A DNA stretch of 64,000 nt from CAVUAT01 sp963739545 (GCA_963739545.1 CAVUAT010000014.1:744001-808000); one strand, 5' to 3'; positions 6,964 to 15,852 are shown, counted from the first letter of the stretch. A program made the numbers and translations. Notes: a model not told the origin generated them from the sequence alone.

Positions 6964-9900
6964 CTAGCAGAGATTCCCGTTGTTGTACTGATCGAGCGTT
7001 GCCGCGAGGCTCAAGGCCTGCGTCCTCGTCGTCGCCAAGGCGCCCTTCACCTTGGGGCCGAGGTACTCGCCCGTCCCGGTGAAGTTGATCGAGGTGAGCA
7101 GGGAGTCCGCTGACGCGATCGCGGTGGTCAGCGCCGGGCAGTTCACGGCGCCCGCCTTTAGGTTCGCCTTTGCCGCGATCAGCTGGGCGGCCAGCCCGTA
7201 TGCGGCATCGTTCGCCATGTTCTTACCGGTCTTCTTGTCCGACTTGCCGAGCAGCAGGACGGCGATCTGGCAACCGGTCTTGTTTGTCCCCGACTCGACG
7301 GTGTTCGCCGCCGGGATCGTGTAGCTGCCGATCGTGATGGGGAGGACGTTGTCCAGGAGGAAGAAGCCCGCCGCCACGCCGCCGTTCTTCGCCGCGGTCC
7401 GGACCTGGTTTCCGCCGGTGCAGGAGCTCCAGTTCTTCCAGTATCCGATCGTGCGCGGCTGGCCGCCGGGACGAGTGTTGTTGATCTCGAAGGCCAGCGT
7501 CCCGCCCGCGGGCAGCGGATAGCCGGTCCCGGCACCGAAGTCGAAGCACCGGTTGCCGAGATCCGCCGGCGGCACGTCCTTGGAGTTCGGGTTGAACGGC
7601 GACACGGTTGTGTCAGGGGTACCGTCGCCATTGGTGTCGACCTTCCAGATGACCGTCCAGCCGGACGGGACGTCGCGCTCGCAGAGCGTGTAGGTCTTCG
7701 TCGGGTCGAGGTTGATGTTTCCGAAATCAAGGACGCCGTCCCCGTCGCCGAGCGTGGTGGCTGTCGCCAGCGGGCTCCCGAGGAAGCTCGAGTCGCTGTC
7801 GTCGCCGTGAGGCCCGGCGTTGAAGAGCTGGAAGGTCCAATTCTGGCTCGGGTTGACAACCCCGCTGGTCAGCTTCTTGACCTTCACCCGCGACCCGACC
7901 CGGCAGTCGCCCGTGGCGTTCCCTTGCAGCGTGTTCGGGAGGCCGTACTGGGCGCCCAGCACCGCGGAGGTGGTGACCGTGTTCTCGACCGTCGACTGTC
8001 CGCTGAACGGGCCGTTGATCGTGACCGTAAAGGACATCGTCGCGCCCGCGGCGAGGCTGACCTGGCCGATCCCGTCGTCCGCGGTGATCACGAGGTCCGC
8101 GTCGCCGGTATTGGTGAACGTGACCGTGAAGACGGCGGGGCCTTGCTGCGGAACAGGCTCGGTGCCGGACTTGCAGTCCTTCGCCACCGTGTAGCTCGGG
8201 TGGAGGATGTCGACGTCCACCGCGTCAGAGGCGTCGATGTCGTTCGCGAACCCGTCCGGGTGCGTCTTGACTGACACCGTGTTGGTGAGGATCTCGGGGT
8301 CGCCGGCCACCACCGTCCGCGTGTACTCGATGGTGCATGAGGTGGCGGAGGCGAGCGAGGGGCCGCAGTCGCTCGAGTCGACGTTGCCCGGATCGGTCAA
8401 ATCACCTTGGAGCGAGTCGTCGATCGACTCGATCACGAGGTCGGGGCTGTCGGCCGAGCTCGTGTTGTTGATCTTGACCGTGTAGGTGACGTCGTCGCCC
8501 GCCTTCGAGAACGGGTTGCCCGCCTGCTTCTCAACCGTGATCGAGGGCTGGAAGAGGTTGACCTCGTGGCCGTCGGAGGCCTCGAGGACGTTCGGGAAGC
8601 CCTGCGGCGAGCAGGTCGCGGTCGCCGTGTTCGGGAACGGATCGTCGGCGCCGGCGGGGATCTCGAAGTCGGTCACCTCGATGACCTCGCTCGCCCCGGA
8701 GGCGAGGGTGACGTCCTCGTCAACGCCGACCGTCGGGTCGCTGATCGTGCATTCGAGGTCGGGGCTGTCGTCGGAGCTCGTGTTGTTGAGCGTCAGCGTG
8801 TAGTCGACCGTGTCGCCGATCTTCGAGTCGGCGTCGCCGGTCTTCTCGAAGGTGATCGAGGGCTGGAAGAGGTTGACCTCGTGGCCGTCGGAGGCCTCGA
8901 GGACGTTCGGGAAGCCCTGCGGCGAGCAGGTCGCGGTCGCCGTGTTCGGGAACGGATCGTCGGCGCCGGCGGGGATCTCGAAGTCGGTCACCTCGATGAC
9001 CTCGCTCGCCCCGGAGGCGAGGGTGACGTCCTCGTCAACGCCGACCGTCGGGTCGCTGATCGTGCATTCGAGGTCGGGGCTGTCGTCGGAGCTCGTGTTG
9101 TTGAGCGTCAGCGTGTAGTCGACCGTGTCGCCGATCTTCGAGTCGGCGTCGCCGGTCTTCTCGAAGGTGATCGAGGGCTGGAAGAGGTTGACCTCGTGGC
9201 CGTCGGAGGCCTCGAGGACGTTCGGGAAGCCCTGCGGCGAGCAGGTCGCGGTCGCCGTGTTCGGGAACGGATCGTCGGCGCCGGCGGGGATCTCGAAGTC
9301 GGTCACCTCGATGACCTCGCTCGCCCCGGAGGCGAGGGTGACGTCCTCGTCAACGCCGACCGTCGGGTCGCTGATCGTGCATTCGAGGTCGGGGCTGTCG
9401 TCGGAGCTCGTGTTGTTGAGCGTCAGCGTGTAGTCGACCGTGTCGCCGATCTTCGAGTCGGCGTCGCCGGTCTTCTCGAAGGTGATCGAGGGCTGGAAGA
9501 GGTTGACCTCGTGGCCGTCGGAGGCCTCGAGGACGTTCGGGAAGCCCTGCGGCGAGCAGGTCGCGGTCGCCGTGTTCGGGAACGGATCGTCGGCGCCGGC
9601 GGGGATCTCGAAGTCGGTCACCTCGATGACCTCGCTCGCCCCGGAGGCGAGGGTGACGTCCTCGTCAACGCCGACCGTCGGGTCGCTGATCGTGCATTCG
9701 AGGTCGGGGCTGTCGTCGGAGCTCGTGTTGTTGAGCGTCAGCGTGTAGTCGACCGTGTCGCCGATCTTCGAGTCGGCGTCGCCGGTCTTCTCGAAGGTGA
9801 TCGAGGGCTGGAAGAGGTTGACCTCGTGGCCGTCGGAGGCCTCGAGGACGTTCGGGAAGCCCTGCGGCGAGCAGGTCGCGGTCGCCGTGTTCGGGAACGG

Positions 9901-12036
9901 ATCGTCGGCGCCGGCGGGGATCTCGAAGTCGGTCACCTCGATGACCTCGCTCGCCCCGGAGGCGAGGGTGACGTCCTCGTCAACGCCGACCGTCGGGTCG
10001 CTGATCGTGCATTCGAGGTCGGGGCTGTCGTCGGAGCTCGTGTTGTTGAGCGTCAGCGTGTAGTCGACCGTGTCGCCGATCTTCGAGTCGGCGTCGCCGG
10101 TCTTCTCGAAGGTGATCGAGGGCTGGAAGAGGTTGACCTCGTGGCCGTCGGAGGCCTCGAGGACGTTCGGGAAGCCCTGCGGCGAGCAGGTCGCGGTCGC
10201 CGTGTTCGGGAACGGATCGTCGGCGCCGGCGGGGATCTCGAAGTCGGTCACCTCGATGACCTCGCTCGCCCCGGAGGCGAGGGTGACGTCCTCGTCAACG
10301 CCGACCGTCGGGTCGCTGATCGTGCATTCGAGGTCGGGGCTGTCGTCGGAGCTCGTGTTGTTGAGCGTCAGCGTGTAGTCGACCGTGTCGCCGATCTTCG
10401 AGTCGGCGTCGCCGGTCTTCTCGAAGGTGATCGAGGGCTGGAAGAGGTTGACCTCGTGGCCGTCGGAGGCCTCGAGGACGTTCGGGAAGCCCTGCGGCGA
10501 GCAGGTCGCGGTCGCCGTGTTCGGGAACGGATCGTCGGCGCCGGCGGGGATCTCGAAGTCGGTCACCTCGATGACCTCGCTCGCCCCGGAGGCGAGGGTG
10601 ACGTCCTCGTCAACGCCGACCGTCGGGTCGCTGATCGTGCATTCGAGGTCGGGGCTGTCGTCGGAGCTCGTGTTGTTGAGCGTCAGCGTGTAGTCGACCG
10701 TGTCGCCGATCTTCGAGACGGCGTCGCCGGTCTTCTCGAAGGTGATCGAGGGCTGGAAGAGGTTGACCTCGTGCGATGCGCTGTCCGTGACCGAGTCCCC
10801 GGTGAGCTCCTCGTCGCGGTTGTATTCGATGTCCACCGTGTTCGGGAGCGGATCCGGATCGCCCGCCTGCACCGTGTAGGTGTACTCGATCGTGCAGGTC
10901 TCATCCGGGGCGAGGCTCTCGCCGCAGGTGCTGTCGACGATCGCCGGGTTCGTGCCGTCCGTGAGGTCGCCCGCGAGGGTGTCCTCGATCGACTGCTTGA
11001 ACAGCGTGACCGCGCCGGTGTTCTTGACCTCGACCTCGTAGGTCGCGTCGTCGCCCACCTTGGACTTCTCGGGACCGCTCTTTGTCACCTCGATGTCGCA
11101 CAACTCGAAGTCGCCTTCGACCTTGTCCTCGAGGACGGCCGTCTCGGACTGGGACTGCCGGGTCTCGGCGATGAACTGCGCGGTGCATACGTTGCGGCCG
11201 AACAGCGATGTGAGGTCGATGCCTCCCTCCAGGAAAGTGGCGTCGTTGAAGACCGTCGAGTTACTGACTCCGCCGGGGCCCTTGAACTTCACGCTCCCGG
11301 CGGGGTTGACGCTCCCTGGCCAGTTGGCGGGAACGTCCTCGCCGCCATCGTTCACCTGGCCGCAGAGCTCAGGGGGTTCGGCGTCGTCGTCGCAGTCCGC
11401 GCCCTCCGCGATCAGGCGCAGGGGGCTCCCCGGCTGCACCTGAGAGCCGGCGGGGGCGACACCCCAGCCGTACGAGTCGATCCGCTCGACGACGCCCCCG
11501 TTGGTGAAGTCGGATTGGACGAGGACGTCGCCCACCGAGTGCTCGGCGAGTGTGTTCGTGCCTTTGTAGACGAAGACATTTTTCCCGTTGATCGTCACTT
11601 GCTCGACGGGCCGCTTCAGGAACCAGAAGCCCGCGGCGGCATCGCCGCTCGAGTCGAGGCGGTCGAGCCCGAAGTAAACGATGAGGTGGCCGTTGTCAGG
11701 GTCCTCGTAGGCCGCCGCGAAGGCATGCTGGATGTCGTTCTTGTCGTTCGGCTCCGCGCCCTTCCAGCTCCAGGCGTCGATGTCGGAGGTGTCCTTGCTC
11801 TGGCCACCGTCAAAGATGTCGTCCGCAGGGCTCTCGACGGGGTCCTGGGTCATGTTGAAGACGTTGGCCGAACCGCCCCCGCCGACGAGGGTGTCCCAGT
11901 CGTCGCCGGTCGCGGCTTCGTCGAACGCGTTCGCGTCGAGCTCGAAGAGCTCCTCGTCGTGCACGGCCGTCGCGTAGGGGACGACGAGCGCGAGTAGCGC
12001 GGCCGCGAACGCACCGATAATCCACAGCCGTCTCAT
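6964..12036 (-). CDS. Giant secreted repeat protein (DUF11/DUF7507-type repeats)
   Basis: The 1690-residue protein starts with a signal peptide (MRRLWIIGAFAAALLALVVP, cleavage near ATA-VHDEE). An N-terminal domain of about 300 residues is followed by beta-sandwich repeats of the extracellular DUF11/CARDB class: one divergent unit (VTKSGPEKSKVGDDATYEV), seven near-identical 105-residue units (FEKTGDADSKIGDTVDYTL ... DGHEVNLFQP), and two more divergent units. The C-terminal part contains a SdrD/prealbumin-like region and the GYWKNW domain seen in secreted proteins, ending in a Cys. There is no LPXTG or C-terminal membrane anchor. The likely role is an extracellular stalk or matrix protein. It occupies most of the tRNA-bounded segment. 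Cysteines recur once or twice per repeat. Confidence 0.85.
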   Translation of the reverse strand: MRRLWIIGAFAAALLALVVPYATAVHDEELFELDANAFDEAATGDDWDTLVGGGGSANVFNMTQDPVESPADDIFDGGQSKDTSDIDAWSWKGAEPNDKNDIQHAFAAAYEDPDNGHLIVYFGLDRLDSSGDAAAGFWFLKRPVEQVTINGKNVFVYKGTNTLAEHSVGDVLVQSDFTNGGVVERIDSYGWGVAPAGSQVQPGSPLRLIAEGADCDDDAEPPELCGQVNDGGEDVPANWPGSVNPAGSVKFKGPGGVSNSTVFNDATFLEGGIDLTSLFGRNVCTAQFIAETRQSQSETAVLEDKVEGDFELCDIEVTKSGPEKSKVGDDATYEVEVKNTGAVTLFKQSIEDTLAGDLTDGTNPAIVDSTCGESLAPDETCTIEYTYTVQAGDPDPLPNTVDIEYNRDEELTGDSVTDSASHEVNLFQPSITFEKTGDAVSKIGDTVDYTLTLNNTSSDDSPDLECTISDPTVGVDEDVTLASGASEVIEVTDFEIPAGADDPFPNTATATCSPQGFPNVLEASDGHEVNLFQPSITFEKTGDADSKIGDTVDYTLTLNNTSSDDSPDLECTISDPTVGVDEDVTLASGASEVIEVTDFEIPAGADDPFPNTATATCSPQGFPNVLEASDGHEVNLFQPSITFEKTGDADSKIGDTVDYTLTLNNTSSDDSPDLECTISDPTVGVDEDVTLASGASEVIEVTDFEIPAGADDPFPNTATATCSPQGFPNVLEASDGHEVNLFQPSITFEKTGDADSKIGDTVDYTLTLNNTSSDDSPDLECTISDPTVGVDEDVTLASGASEVIEVTDFEIPAGADDPFPNTATATCSPQGFPNVLEASDGHEVNLFQPSITFEKTGDADSKIGDTVDYTLTLNNTSSDDSPDLECTISDPTVGVDEDVTLASGASEVIEVTDFEIPAGADDPFPNTATATCSPQGFPNVLEASDGHEVNLFQPSITFEKTGDADSKIGDTVDYTLTLNNTSSDDSPDLECTISDPTVGVDEDVTLASGASEVIEVTDFEIPAGADDPFPNTATATCSPQGFPNVLEASDGHEVNLFQPSITFEKTGDADSKIGDTVDYTLTLNNTSSDDSPDLECTISDPTVGVDEDVTLASGASEVIEVTDFEIPAGADDPFPNTATATCSPQGFPNVLEASDGHEVNLFQPSITVEKQAGNPFSKAGDDVTYTVKINNTSSADSPDLVIESIDDSLQGDLTDPGNVDSSDCGPSLASATSCTIEYTRTVVAGDPEILTNTVSVKTHPDGFANDIDASDAVDVDILHPSYTVAKDCKSGTEPVPQQGPAVFTVTFTNTGDADLVITADDGIGQVSLAAGATMSFTVTINGPFSGQSTVENTVTTSAVLGAQYGLPNTLQGNATGDCRVGSRVKVKKLTSGVVNPSQNWTFQLFNAGPHGDDSDSSFLGSPLATATTLGDGDGVLDFGNINLDPTKTYTLCERDVPSGWTVIWKVDTNGDGTPDTTVSPFNPNSKDVPPADLGNRCFDFGAGTGYPLPAGGTLAFEINNTRPGGQPRTIGYWKNWSSCTGGNQVRTAAKNGGVAAGFFLLDNVLPITIGSYTIPAANTVESGTNKTGCQIAVLLLGKSDKKTGKNMANDAAYGLAAQLIAAKANLKAGAVNCPALTTAIASADSLLTSINFTGTGEYLGPKVKGALATTRTQALSLAATLDQYNNGNLC
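8538..10773 (-). repeat. Seven tandem 315-bp repeats inside the giant secreted protein gene
   Basis: The period is exactly 315 bases (105 codons). Marker sites recur at 8821, 9136, 9451, 9766, 10081, 10396 and 10711. The compared stretches of six copies are identical, including third codon positions; the most 5' copy in the gene differs by one base (Val instead of Asp codon near 10717). Such identity means recent amplification or active homogenisation, and copy number may vary or be misassembled. Confidence 0.95.
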
Positions 12037-12150
12037 GCCCGATCGCTCATGCCTGATCGCGGTGCGCTCACGAACTGCACCTGCCTACTGCTGCGATTGC
12101 GTCCCAGAATCGGATCCCCCATTGGATTGGAGCGCAGGATCGCTCTCCAC

Positions 12151-12177
12151 TGAAAGCCGCTCTCAAATGAAAGCCGC
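12151..12177 (-). promoter_or_regulatory. Direct repeat upstream of the giant protein gene, candidate operator
   Basis: Two identical 10-base copies of TGAAAGCCGC (12151-12160 and 12168-12177) are spaced 17 bases apart, 115-141 bases upstream of the start at 12036. This spacing is close to two helical turns, fitting binding by a dimeric regulator such as the NarL-type protein of the same island. It is a sequence pattern only. Confidence 0.3.
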
Positions 12178-12240
12178 GGTACGCGTACGAGCATCTGGTG
12201 CCCAGCGCCGTAAGTAAATGGCCCAGATGACCCAAATTGC

Positions 12241-12256
12241 GTTCATTCTCATGAAC
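12241..12256. promoter_or_regulatory. Perfect inverted repeat GTTCAT-TCTC-ATGAAC
   Basis: A 6-base perfect palindrome with a 4-base spacer lies between the giant protein gene and tRNA-Asp, in an otherwise gene-free 294-base gap (12037-12330). It is a possible operator or small terminator for the tRNA transcript. A further 10-base palindrome, GTACGCGTAC, is at 12179-12188. Confidence 0.3.
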
Positions 12257-12330
12257 GGTCTCATCGCTGCACCGCACGGTCCTGGAGGCAATCTGGACCG
12301 ATCCGTGGTTCAGGTGACCCCGACGAGCAA

Positions 12331-12404
<74 letters not shown>

Positions 12405-12424
12405 GGGCGCTTGCTCGCTACAGG

Positions 12425-12637
12425 CTACTCAGCAGCGAGCTCCTGGACGTTGACCGCCACCGGGCCCTTCGGGCCGTCCTCGGCCTCGTAGGTCACCTTC
12501 GCTCCGTCGTTGAGCGATCGGTAGCCGTCGCCGCTGATCGAGGAGAAGTGGACGAACAGATCCTTGCTGCCGTCCTCGGGGGTGATGAAGCCGTACCCCT
12601 TCTCGTTGCTGAACCACTTCACGGTGCCATCTGCCAT
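12425..12637 (-). CDS. csp: Cold-shock protein, CspA family
   Basis: The 70-residue single OB-fold protein carries both RNA-binding motifs, RNP1 (KGYGFI, residues about 16-21) and RNP2 (LFVHF, about 30-34), and starts MADGTVKWFSNEKG. Family members bind single-stranded RNA/DNA and melt mRNA structure. The ATG at 12637 is fixed by the protein's normal start and by a GAGGAGG ribosome site about 8 bases upstream. It lies 20 bases from tRNA-Asp on the same strand and could be upstream of it in one transcript. A long 5' leader of the kind known for csp genes is possible before it, but I see no defined structure. Confidence 0.95.
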   Translation of the reverse strand: MADGTVKWFSNEKGYGFITPEDGSKDLFVHFSSISGDGYRSLNDGAKVTYEAEDGPKGPVAVNVQELAAE

Positions 12638-12797
12638 CGCTATGCCTCCTCGGCATTCCTGTGCGCGAGGAGGTGCTTCGCACCTTTGCTCCTTCACACA
12701 CGCTTCCTGGGGTGGGCCCCCACAACGCCGCGGAAAGTACCGAACCGCGCGCGTGCGCGCATCCCTGCCGCAGCTCGCTTATAGGGTCTCCGACTCG

Positions 12798-13646
12798 ATG
12801 CGAGTCCTGACGTACCGCGACAGCGACGGCGCAGATCGCGCCGGGGTCCAGGCCGACGGCGGGGTCCTCGACGCGGGCGAGCTGCTGGGCGGCGATGCGG
12901 TCGGGGTCCGCGAGCTGCTCGCGGCCGGCCGCCTCGACGAACTGGCCGAGGCCAGGATCACAGGCGGCTCCCAGATCCCGTGGAGCGAGGTAGAGCTGCG
13001 CCCGCCCGTCCCCGACCCCGAGAAGATCGTCTGCATTGGGCTCAACTACGGCGAGCACGCGGCCGAGGCGGGGATCGACCCACCGGCGCTGCCGACGATC
13101 TTCGCCAAGTTCCGAAACGCGCTCGTCCCCGCGGGCTCCGAGGTGGCGCTGCCGGCGGCGCGCGAGAAGGTCGACTACGAGGCCGAGGTCGCGTTCGTGA
13201 TCGGGAGCCGCGCCCGCGACGTCGAGCCGGCGGCGGCCCTCGACCACGTCGCGGGCTACATGCTCCTGAACGACCTCTCCGCCCGAGACCTCCAGTTCGC
13301 CACGCCGCAGTGGATGCCCGGCAAGGTCTTCGACGGAGCCGCGCCATGCGGCCCGGCGATCGTCACCCCGGACGAGGCGGGGCCGCCCGATGGGATCGAG
13401 TTCCGCCTCGAGCTGAACGGCGAAGTGATGCAGGAGGCCTCGACCGCCGACCTGATCTTCGGGGTATCAGACCTCGTCTCGCACCTCTCGCGTTGGATGA
13501 CCCTCGAGCCCGGCGACATCGTCTCGACCGGGACGCCGTCTGGAGTCGGCAGCGCCCGCAATCCGAGGGTCTGGCTCAAGCCGGGTGACGAGATCGTGAT
13601 CTCCTCGCCGACGCTGGGGAATCTCTCGACCAGGATCGCGAGGTGA
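12798..13646 (+). CDS. Fumarylacetoacetate hydrolase (FAH) family protein
   Basis: The 282-residue protein has the FAH C-terminal fold: KIVCIGLNYGEHAAE starts the domain (about residue 76), followed by the metal-binding acidic cluster VDYEAEVAFVIG (E-x-E) and the later D in LNDLSARDLQ, then GDIVSTGTPSGVG. Such enzymes cleave or isomerise C-C bonds in acylpyruvates and 2-hydroxydienoates, often in aromatic catabolism, with Mg. The N-terminal 70 residues are a small cap. The ATG at 12798 fits this layout. The stop overlaps the GTG of the next gene by 4 bases. The precise substrate is not deducible. Confidence 0.88.
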   Translation: MRVLTYRDSDGADRAGVQADGGVLDAGELLGGDAVGVRELLAAGRLDELAEARITGGSQIPWSEVELRPPVPDPEKIVCIGLNYGEHAAEAGIDPPALPTIFAKFRNALVPAGSEVALPAAREKVDYEAEVAFVIGSRARDVEPAAALDHVAGYMLLNDLSARDLQFATPQWMPGKVFDGAAPCGPAIVTPDEAGPPDGIEFRLELNGEVMQEASTADLIFGVSDLVSHLSRWMTLEPGDIVSTGTPSGVGSARNPRVWLKPGDEIVISSPTLGNLSTRIAR

Positions 13647-14437
13647 AGGAGGACCCGATCATCTCGGGCGGGGTGGTCAAGGCCGCGGTCGTGGTGCTCG
13701 TCGCGGGGCTGATCGGCGTCGGGGCGTACGCGATCGCTGGAGGCGACGGGATCGACCTCCCGGACCTGCCCGACCTCGAGACGCTCGGCGACGAGTCGAC
13801 CACGACGCTCGAGAGCACGAGCATCTCCGAGACGACCCTCGGCGGCGAGGACACCGAGGTCGCCACAGCCAACCCCTTCACCAGCGCCGGGTTCGAAGCG
13901 GCGCTGAAGGACGTGCGGGACGCGGCGGGGCCGGGGCGCAAGCTGACGCGCCTGTTCATCAACGACGTCCAGACCCAGTTCATCCTCCTGGCCGGCGATG
14001 ACGGGGCCGAGGCCTACAGCGTCAGGGTCGACACCGGCGAGCTCGTCCGAGAGGACGCGACGATCACGATCTCGGGGACCGCGACGCTCGACGACTTCGC
14101 TTTCGCGCTCGATGGCATCGACGCCGGAGCGGTCGACCGAATGCTCGACACCGCCAAGAGCCAGAGCGGCGCCGCCGACTTCAAGCCCACGGTCGTTTCC
14201 CTCGAGCGCTCCATCCCGACCGGCTCGCGGAGGCTCGAGTGGACGATCAACGCCGAGGGAGGCGGGCGGAACCTGCTGTTTCGGGCGGATGCCGATGGCT
14301 CGAACGTCCGCGACGAGGGCGGCGGCGGGACGCCGGTCCCGGCGGGGGTCTCGCAGGCGCAGAAGCTGAACGAGTGCATCGAGGCCGCCGGCGAGAACCC
14401 CGACGAGATCTTCGCGTGCCTCGGGAAGTTCCAGTGA
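13643..14437 (+). CDS. Membrane-anchored hypothetical protein
   Basis: The 264-residue protein starts with GTG overlapping the FAH stop (GTGA), so it is probably translationally coupled. One transmembrane segment (residues about 11-32, VVKAAVVVLVAGLIGVGAYA) is followed by a Thr/Ser/Glu-rich linker and a soluble domain of about 190 residues facing outside, ending in a Cys-containing segment (LNECIEAAGENPDEIFACLG). The two Cys residues could form a disulfide. No recognised family. Topology suggests a cell-surface protein; nothing supports a catalytic role. Confidence 0.7.
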   Translation: MKEDPIISGGVVKAAVVVLVAGLIGVGAYAIAGGDGIDLPDLPDLETLGDESTTTLESTSISETTLGGEDTEVATANPFTSAGFEAALKDVRDAAGPGRKLTRLFINDVQTQFILLAGDDGAEAYSVRVDTGELVREDATITISGTATLDDFAFALDGIDAGAVDRMLDTAKSQSGAADFKPTVVSLERSIPTGSRRLEWTINAEGGGRNLLFRADADGSNVRDEGGGGTPVPAGVSQAQKLNECIEAAGENPDEIFACLGKFQ

Positions 14438-14453
14438 GCGCCGAGGCGCTCGG

Positions 14454-14843
14454 CTAGGAGCCCTTACGCTCCTCGACGAGCTTCTCGATCGACTCGTAGA
14501 CGCCCGGCGCGTCCTTCTTCAGCCGCTTCACCTCGAAGTGGCCCATGCTGATCAGCTTCAGGCGCGAGGTCGCGACGACCGTGGCGCTTCGCATGTCGTC
14601 GTCGAGCATGCCGGCCTCGCCGAAGAGCTCGCCCGGGCCGAGGTCGGCGAGGTGCTCGCCGTCACGGGTGACCTCGGCGGTGCCATCCTCGATCGCGAGC
14701 AACTCGCGAGAGAACCCGCCCTCGCTGACGACCTCGGTCCCCTCGTCGACCTCCCTCGAGTCCGCGAACGTGGCGACCCGCTTCAGCTCCTCGTCGGATG
14801 CATCCGCGAAGATCGGGATCCGCTTCAGCTGCGTGGTGTCCAT
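14454..14843 (-). CDS. Cyclic nucleotide-binding domain protein
   Basis: The protein has 129 residues and consists almost entirely of one CNBD/CAP-like beta-roll. The phosphate-binding cassette region is LGPGELFGEAGMLDDDMRSATVVA (shown here only as landmark G-E-L-F-G-E and R-S-A-T), residues about 68-91, with the usual Arg before the phosphate-contacting S/T. There is no DNA-binding or channel domain. It may act as a small stand-alone cAMP-responsive subunit, or have lost ligand binding. It converges on 13643-14437 with 16 bases between and is divergent from 14950. Confidence 0.82.
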   Translation of the reverse strand: MDTTQLKRIPIFADASDEELKRVATFADSREVDEGTEVVSEGGFSRELLAIEDGTAEVTRDGEHLADLGPGELFGEAGMLDDDMRSATVVATSRLKLISMGHFEVKRLKKDAPGVYESIEKLVEERKGS

Positions 14844-14949
14844 CTACCCTCCTCGTTGTCGGCATCTCGCTCCCGTCGTCGTCGGCAAGCTAACCGATCG
14901 CGGATAGAGTGCGCCGCGCCAACCGACCACCAGTGAGGGGAGACGACCA

Positions 14950-15339
14950 ATGGGAATGATGGACGACATCAAGAAGGCGCAGGAAATGGCCCAGCAGGCG
15001 GCTGCGCAGGGCGGCGGCGGGATGAGCACCGGGATGCCGGACGCTGGCGACATGGCCTACGCCCAGCTCGCGCAGAAGGTCGCCACCAGCGGACTGCCGG
15101 GCGTCGCAACCGTGAAGTCGATCGGCGAGACCGGCAAGGTCGACGCCGGCGTCAACAAGCAGTACGCGATCGAGGTCGCGATCGAGCTCGAGGCCGGGGA
15201 CGCCTACGACACGACGATCCTGCAGAACCTGACCGACGACGCGATCAACTCCGGCCACTACGCCGCCGGCAAGCGCTTCGAGGTCAAGGTCGATCCCGAC
15301 GACAAGAGCCAGGCGCTGCTCTTCGGCCTCGCCGACTAG
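14950..15339 (+). CDS. Conserved hypothetical protein, actinobacterial
   Basis: The 129-residue protein begins with a Met/Gln/Gly-rich amphipathic helix (MGMMDDIKKAQEMAQQAA) followed by a compact beta-rich domain of about 90 residues with a closing strand FEVKVDPDDKSQALLFG. This closing pattern occurs in small actinobacterial proteins of unknown function. The start is supported by GAGGGGAGA 7 bases upstream. No signal or membrane segment. Function unknown. Confidence 0.75.
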   Translation: MGMMDDIKKAQEMAQQAAAQGGGGMSTGMPDAGDMAYAQLAQKVATSGLPGVATVKSIGETGKVDAGVNKQYAIEVAIELEAGDAYDTTILQNLTDDAINSGHYAAGKRFEVKVDPDDKSQALLFGLAD

Positions 15340-15476
15340 GGAAAGGAGCCTGCGGCCTTGTCGCAGGCCTTGATCCTTTTGGCGCTGCCGTCTGCCTTCT
15401 CGAGGCCTTCCGCAAGCGCCCGCTGGCGTGCCTCGTTGGCCTCGTTAGCGTTCTCGAGCGCCTCGCTGGCCGCAGC
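15336..15476 (-). pseudogene. Remnant of a helical, Ala/Glu-rich protein C-terminus
   Basis: On the minus strand an open frame of 46 codons encodes a helix-rich, coding-like sequence (EALENANEANEARQ, later KRIKACDKAAGSFP) ending in a TAG that shares CTAG with the stop of 14950-15339. The frame is closed at its 5' side by an in-frame stop at 15477-15479 and has no start codon. I read it as the tail of a lost gene; it could be chance in GC-rich DNA. Confidence 0.35.
15348..15368 (+). terminator. Hairpin after 14950-15339
   Basis: A 7-base stem GCCTGCG/CGCAGGC with a 7-base loop starts 8 bases after the stop codon, with a weak T-rich stretch (ccttttgg) further on. Possible intrinsic terminator; the T-run is poor and displaced. 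Confidence 0.35.
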
Positions 15477-15509
15477 CTATCCGCCGCCCGAGCGCCTAGT
15501 TTCTCCGCG

Positions 15510-15805
15510 ATGGACGTCTCGCTGTACGAGTTCTTGAAGTTCGCGCACATCACCTTCGCCGCCGTCTGGGTCGGCACCGACGCGACGATCCAGGCCTTCG
15601 CGTTCCGCGCGTTCGCCGCGGGCCCGCAGCGGACGGCCGAGCTGATGTCCGACGGGGGCGGCTGGCGAAGCTGACCGCCGAGAAGGGCGCCGCGGACCCC
15701 GACGTTCAGCGCCGGATCAGAAGGGTCGTGATGGTCTCGCGGATCGAGCTCGTGCTGCTGATCGCGATCGTCTTCGACACGGTGGTCAAGCCGGGCTTTC
15801 CCTAG
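15510..15805 (+). pseudogene. Decayed DUF2269-type membrane protein
   Basis: An N-terminal piece of 54 codons from ATG 15510 (SLYEFLKFAHITFAAVWVG) and, in another frame from 15671, a C-terminal piece of 44 codons (VQRRIRRVVMVSRIELVLL, ending VVKPGFP) are both typical of DUF2269 proteins, which are normally about 150-160 residues with four membrane helices. About 50-60 central residues are missing and the two pieces are out of frame, so an internal deletion destroyed the gene. It sits directly before the FtsH-like gene. Confidence 0.6.
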
Positions 15806-15852
15806 GCGTCGCCGGATTCCAGCTTTCGGCGCCCGCTGCCGATACGAAACTG

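Noticed and set aside
8538..10773. Repeat array considered as a CRISPR or tandem satellite
   Set aside because: The period is 315 bases, in frame, without spacers, and the units encode an extracellular beta domain.
8407..11997. A 1196-codon open frame on the plus strand opposite the giant repeat protein gene
   Set aside because: It is the mirror of a 315-bp in-frame repeat that happens to contain no stops; the minus-strand frame has the signal peptide and recognisable domains, the plus strand has neither.
5654..12330. Search for an integrase, excisionase or phage gene within the putative island
   Set aside because: None of the frames here shows a tyrosine or serine recombinase motif; the island call therefore rests only on the tRNA duplication and cargo.
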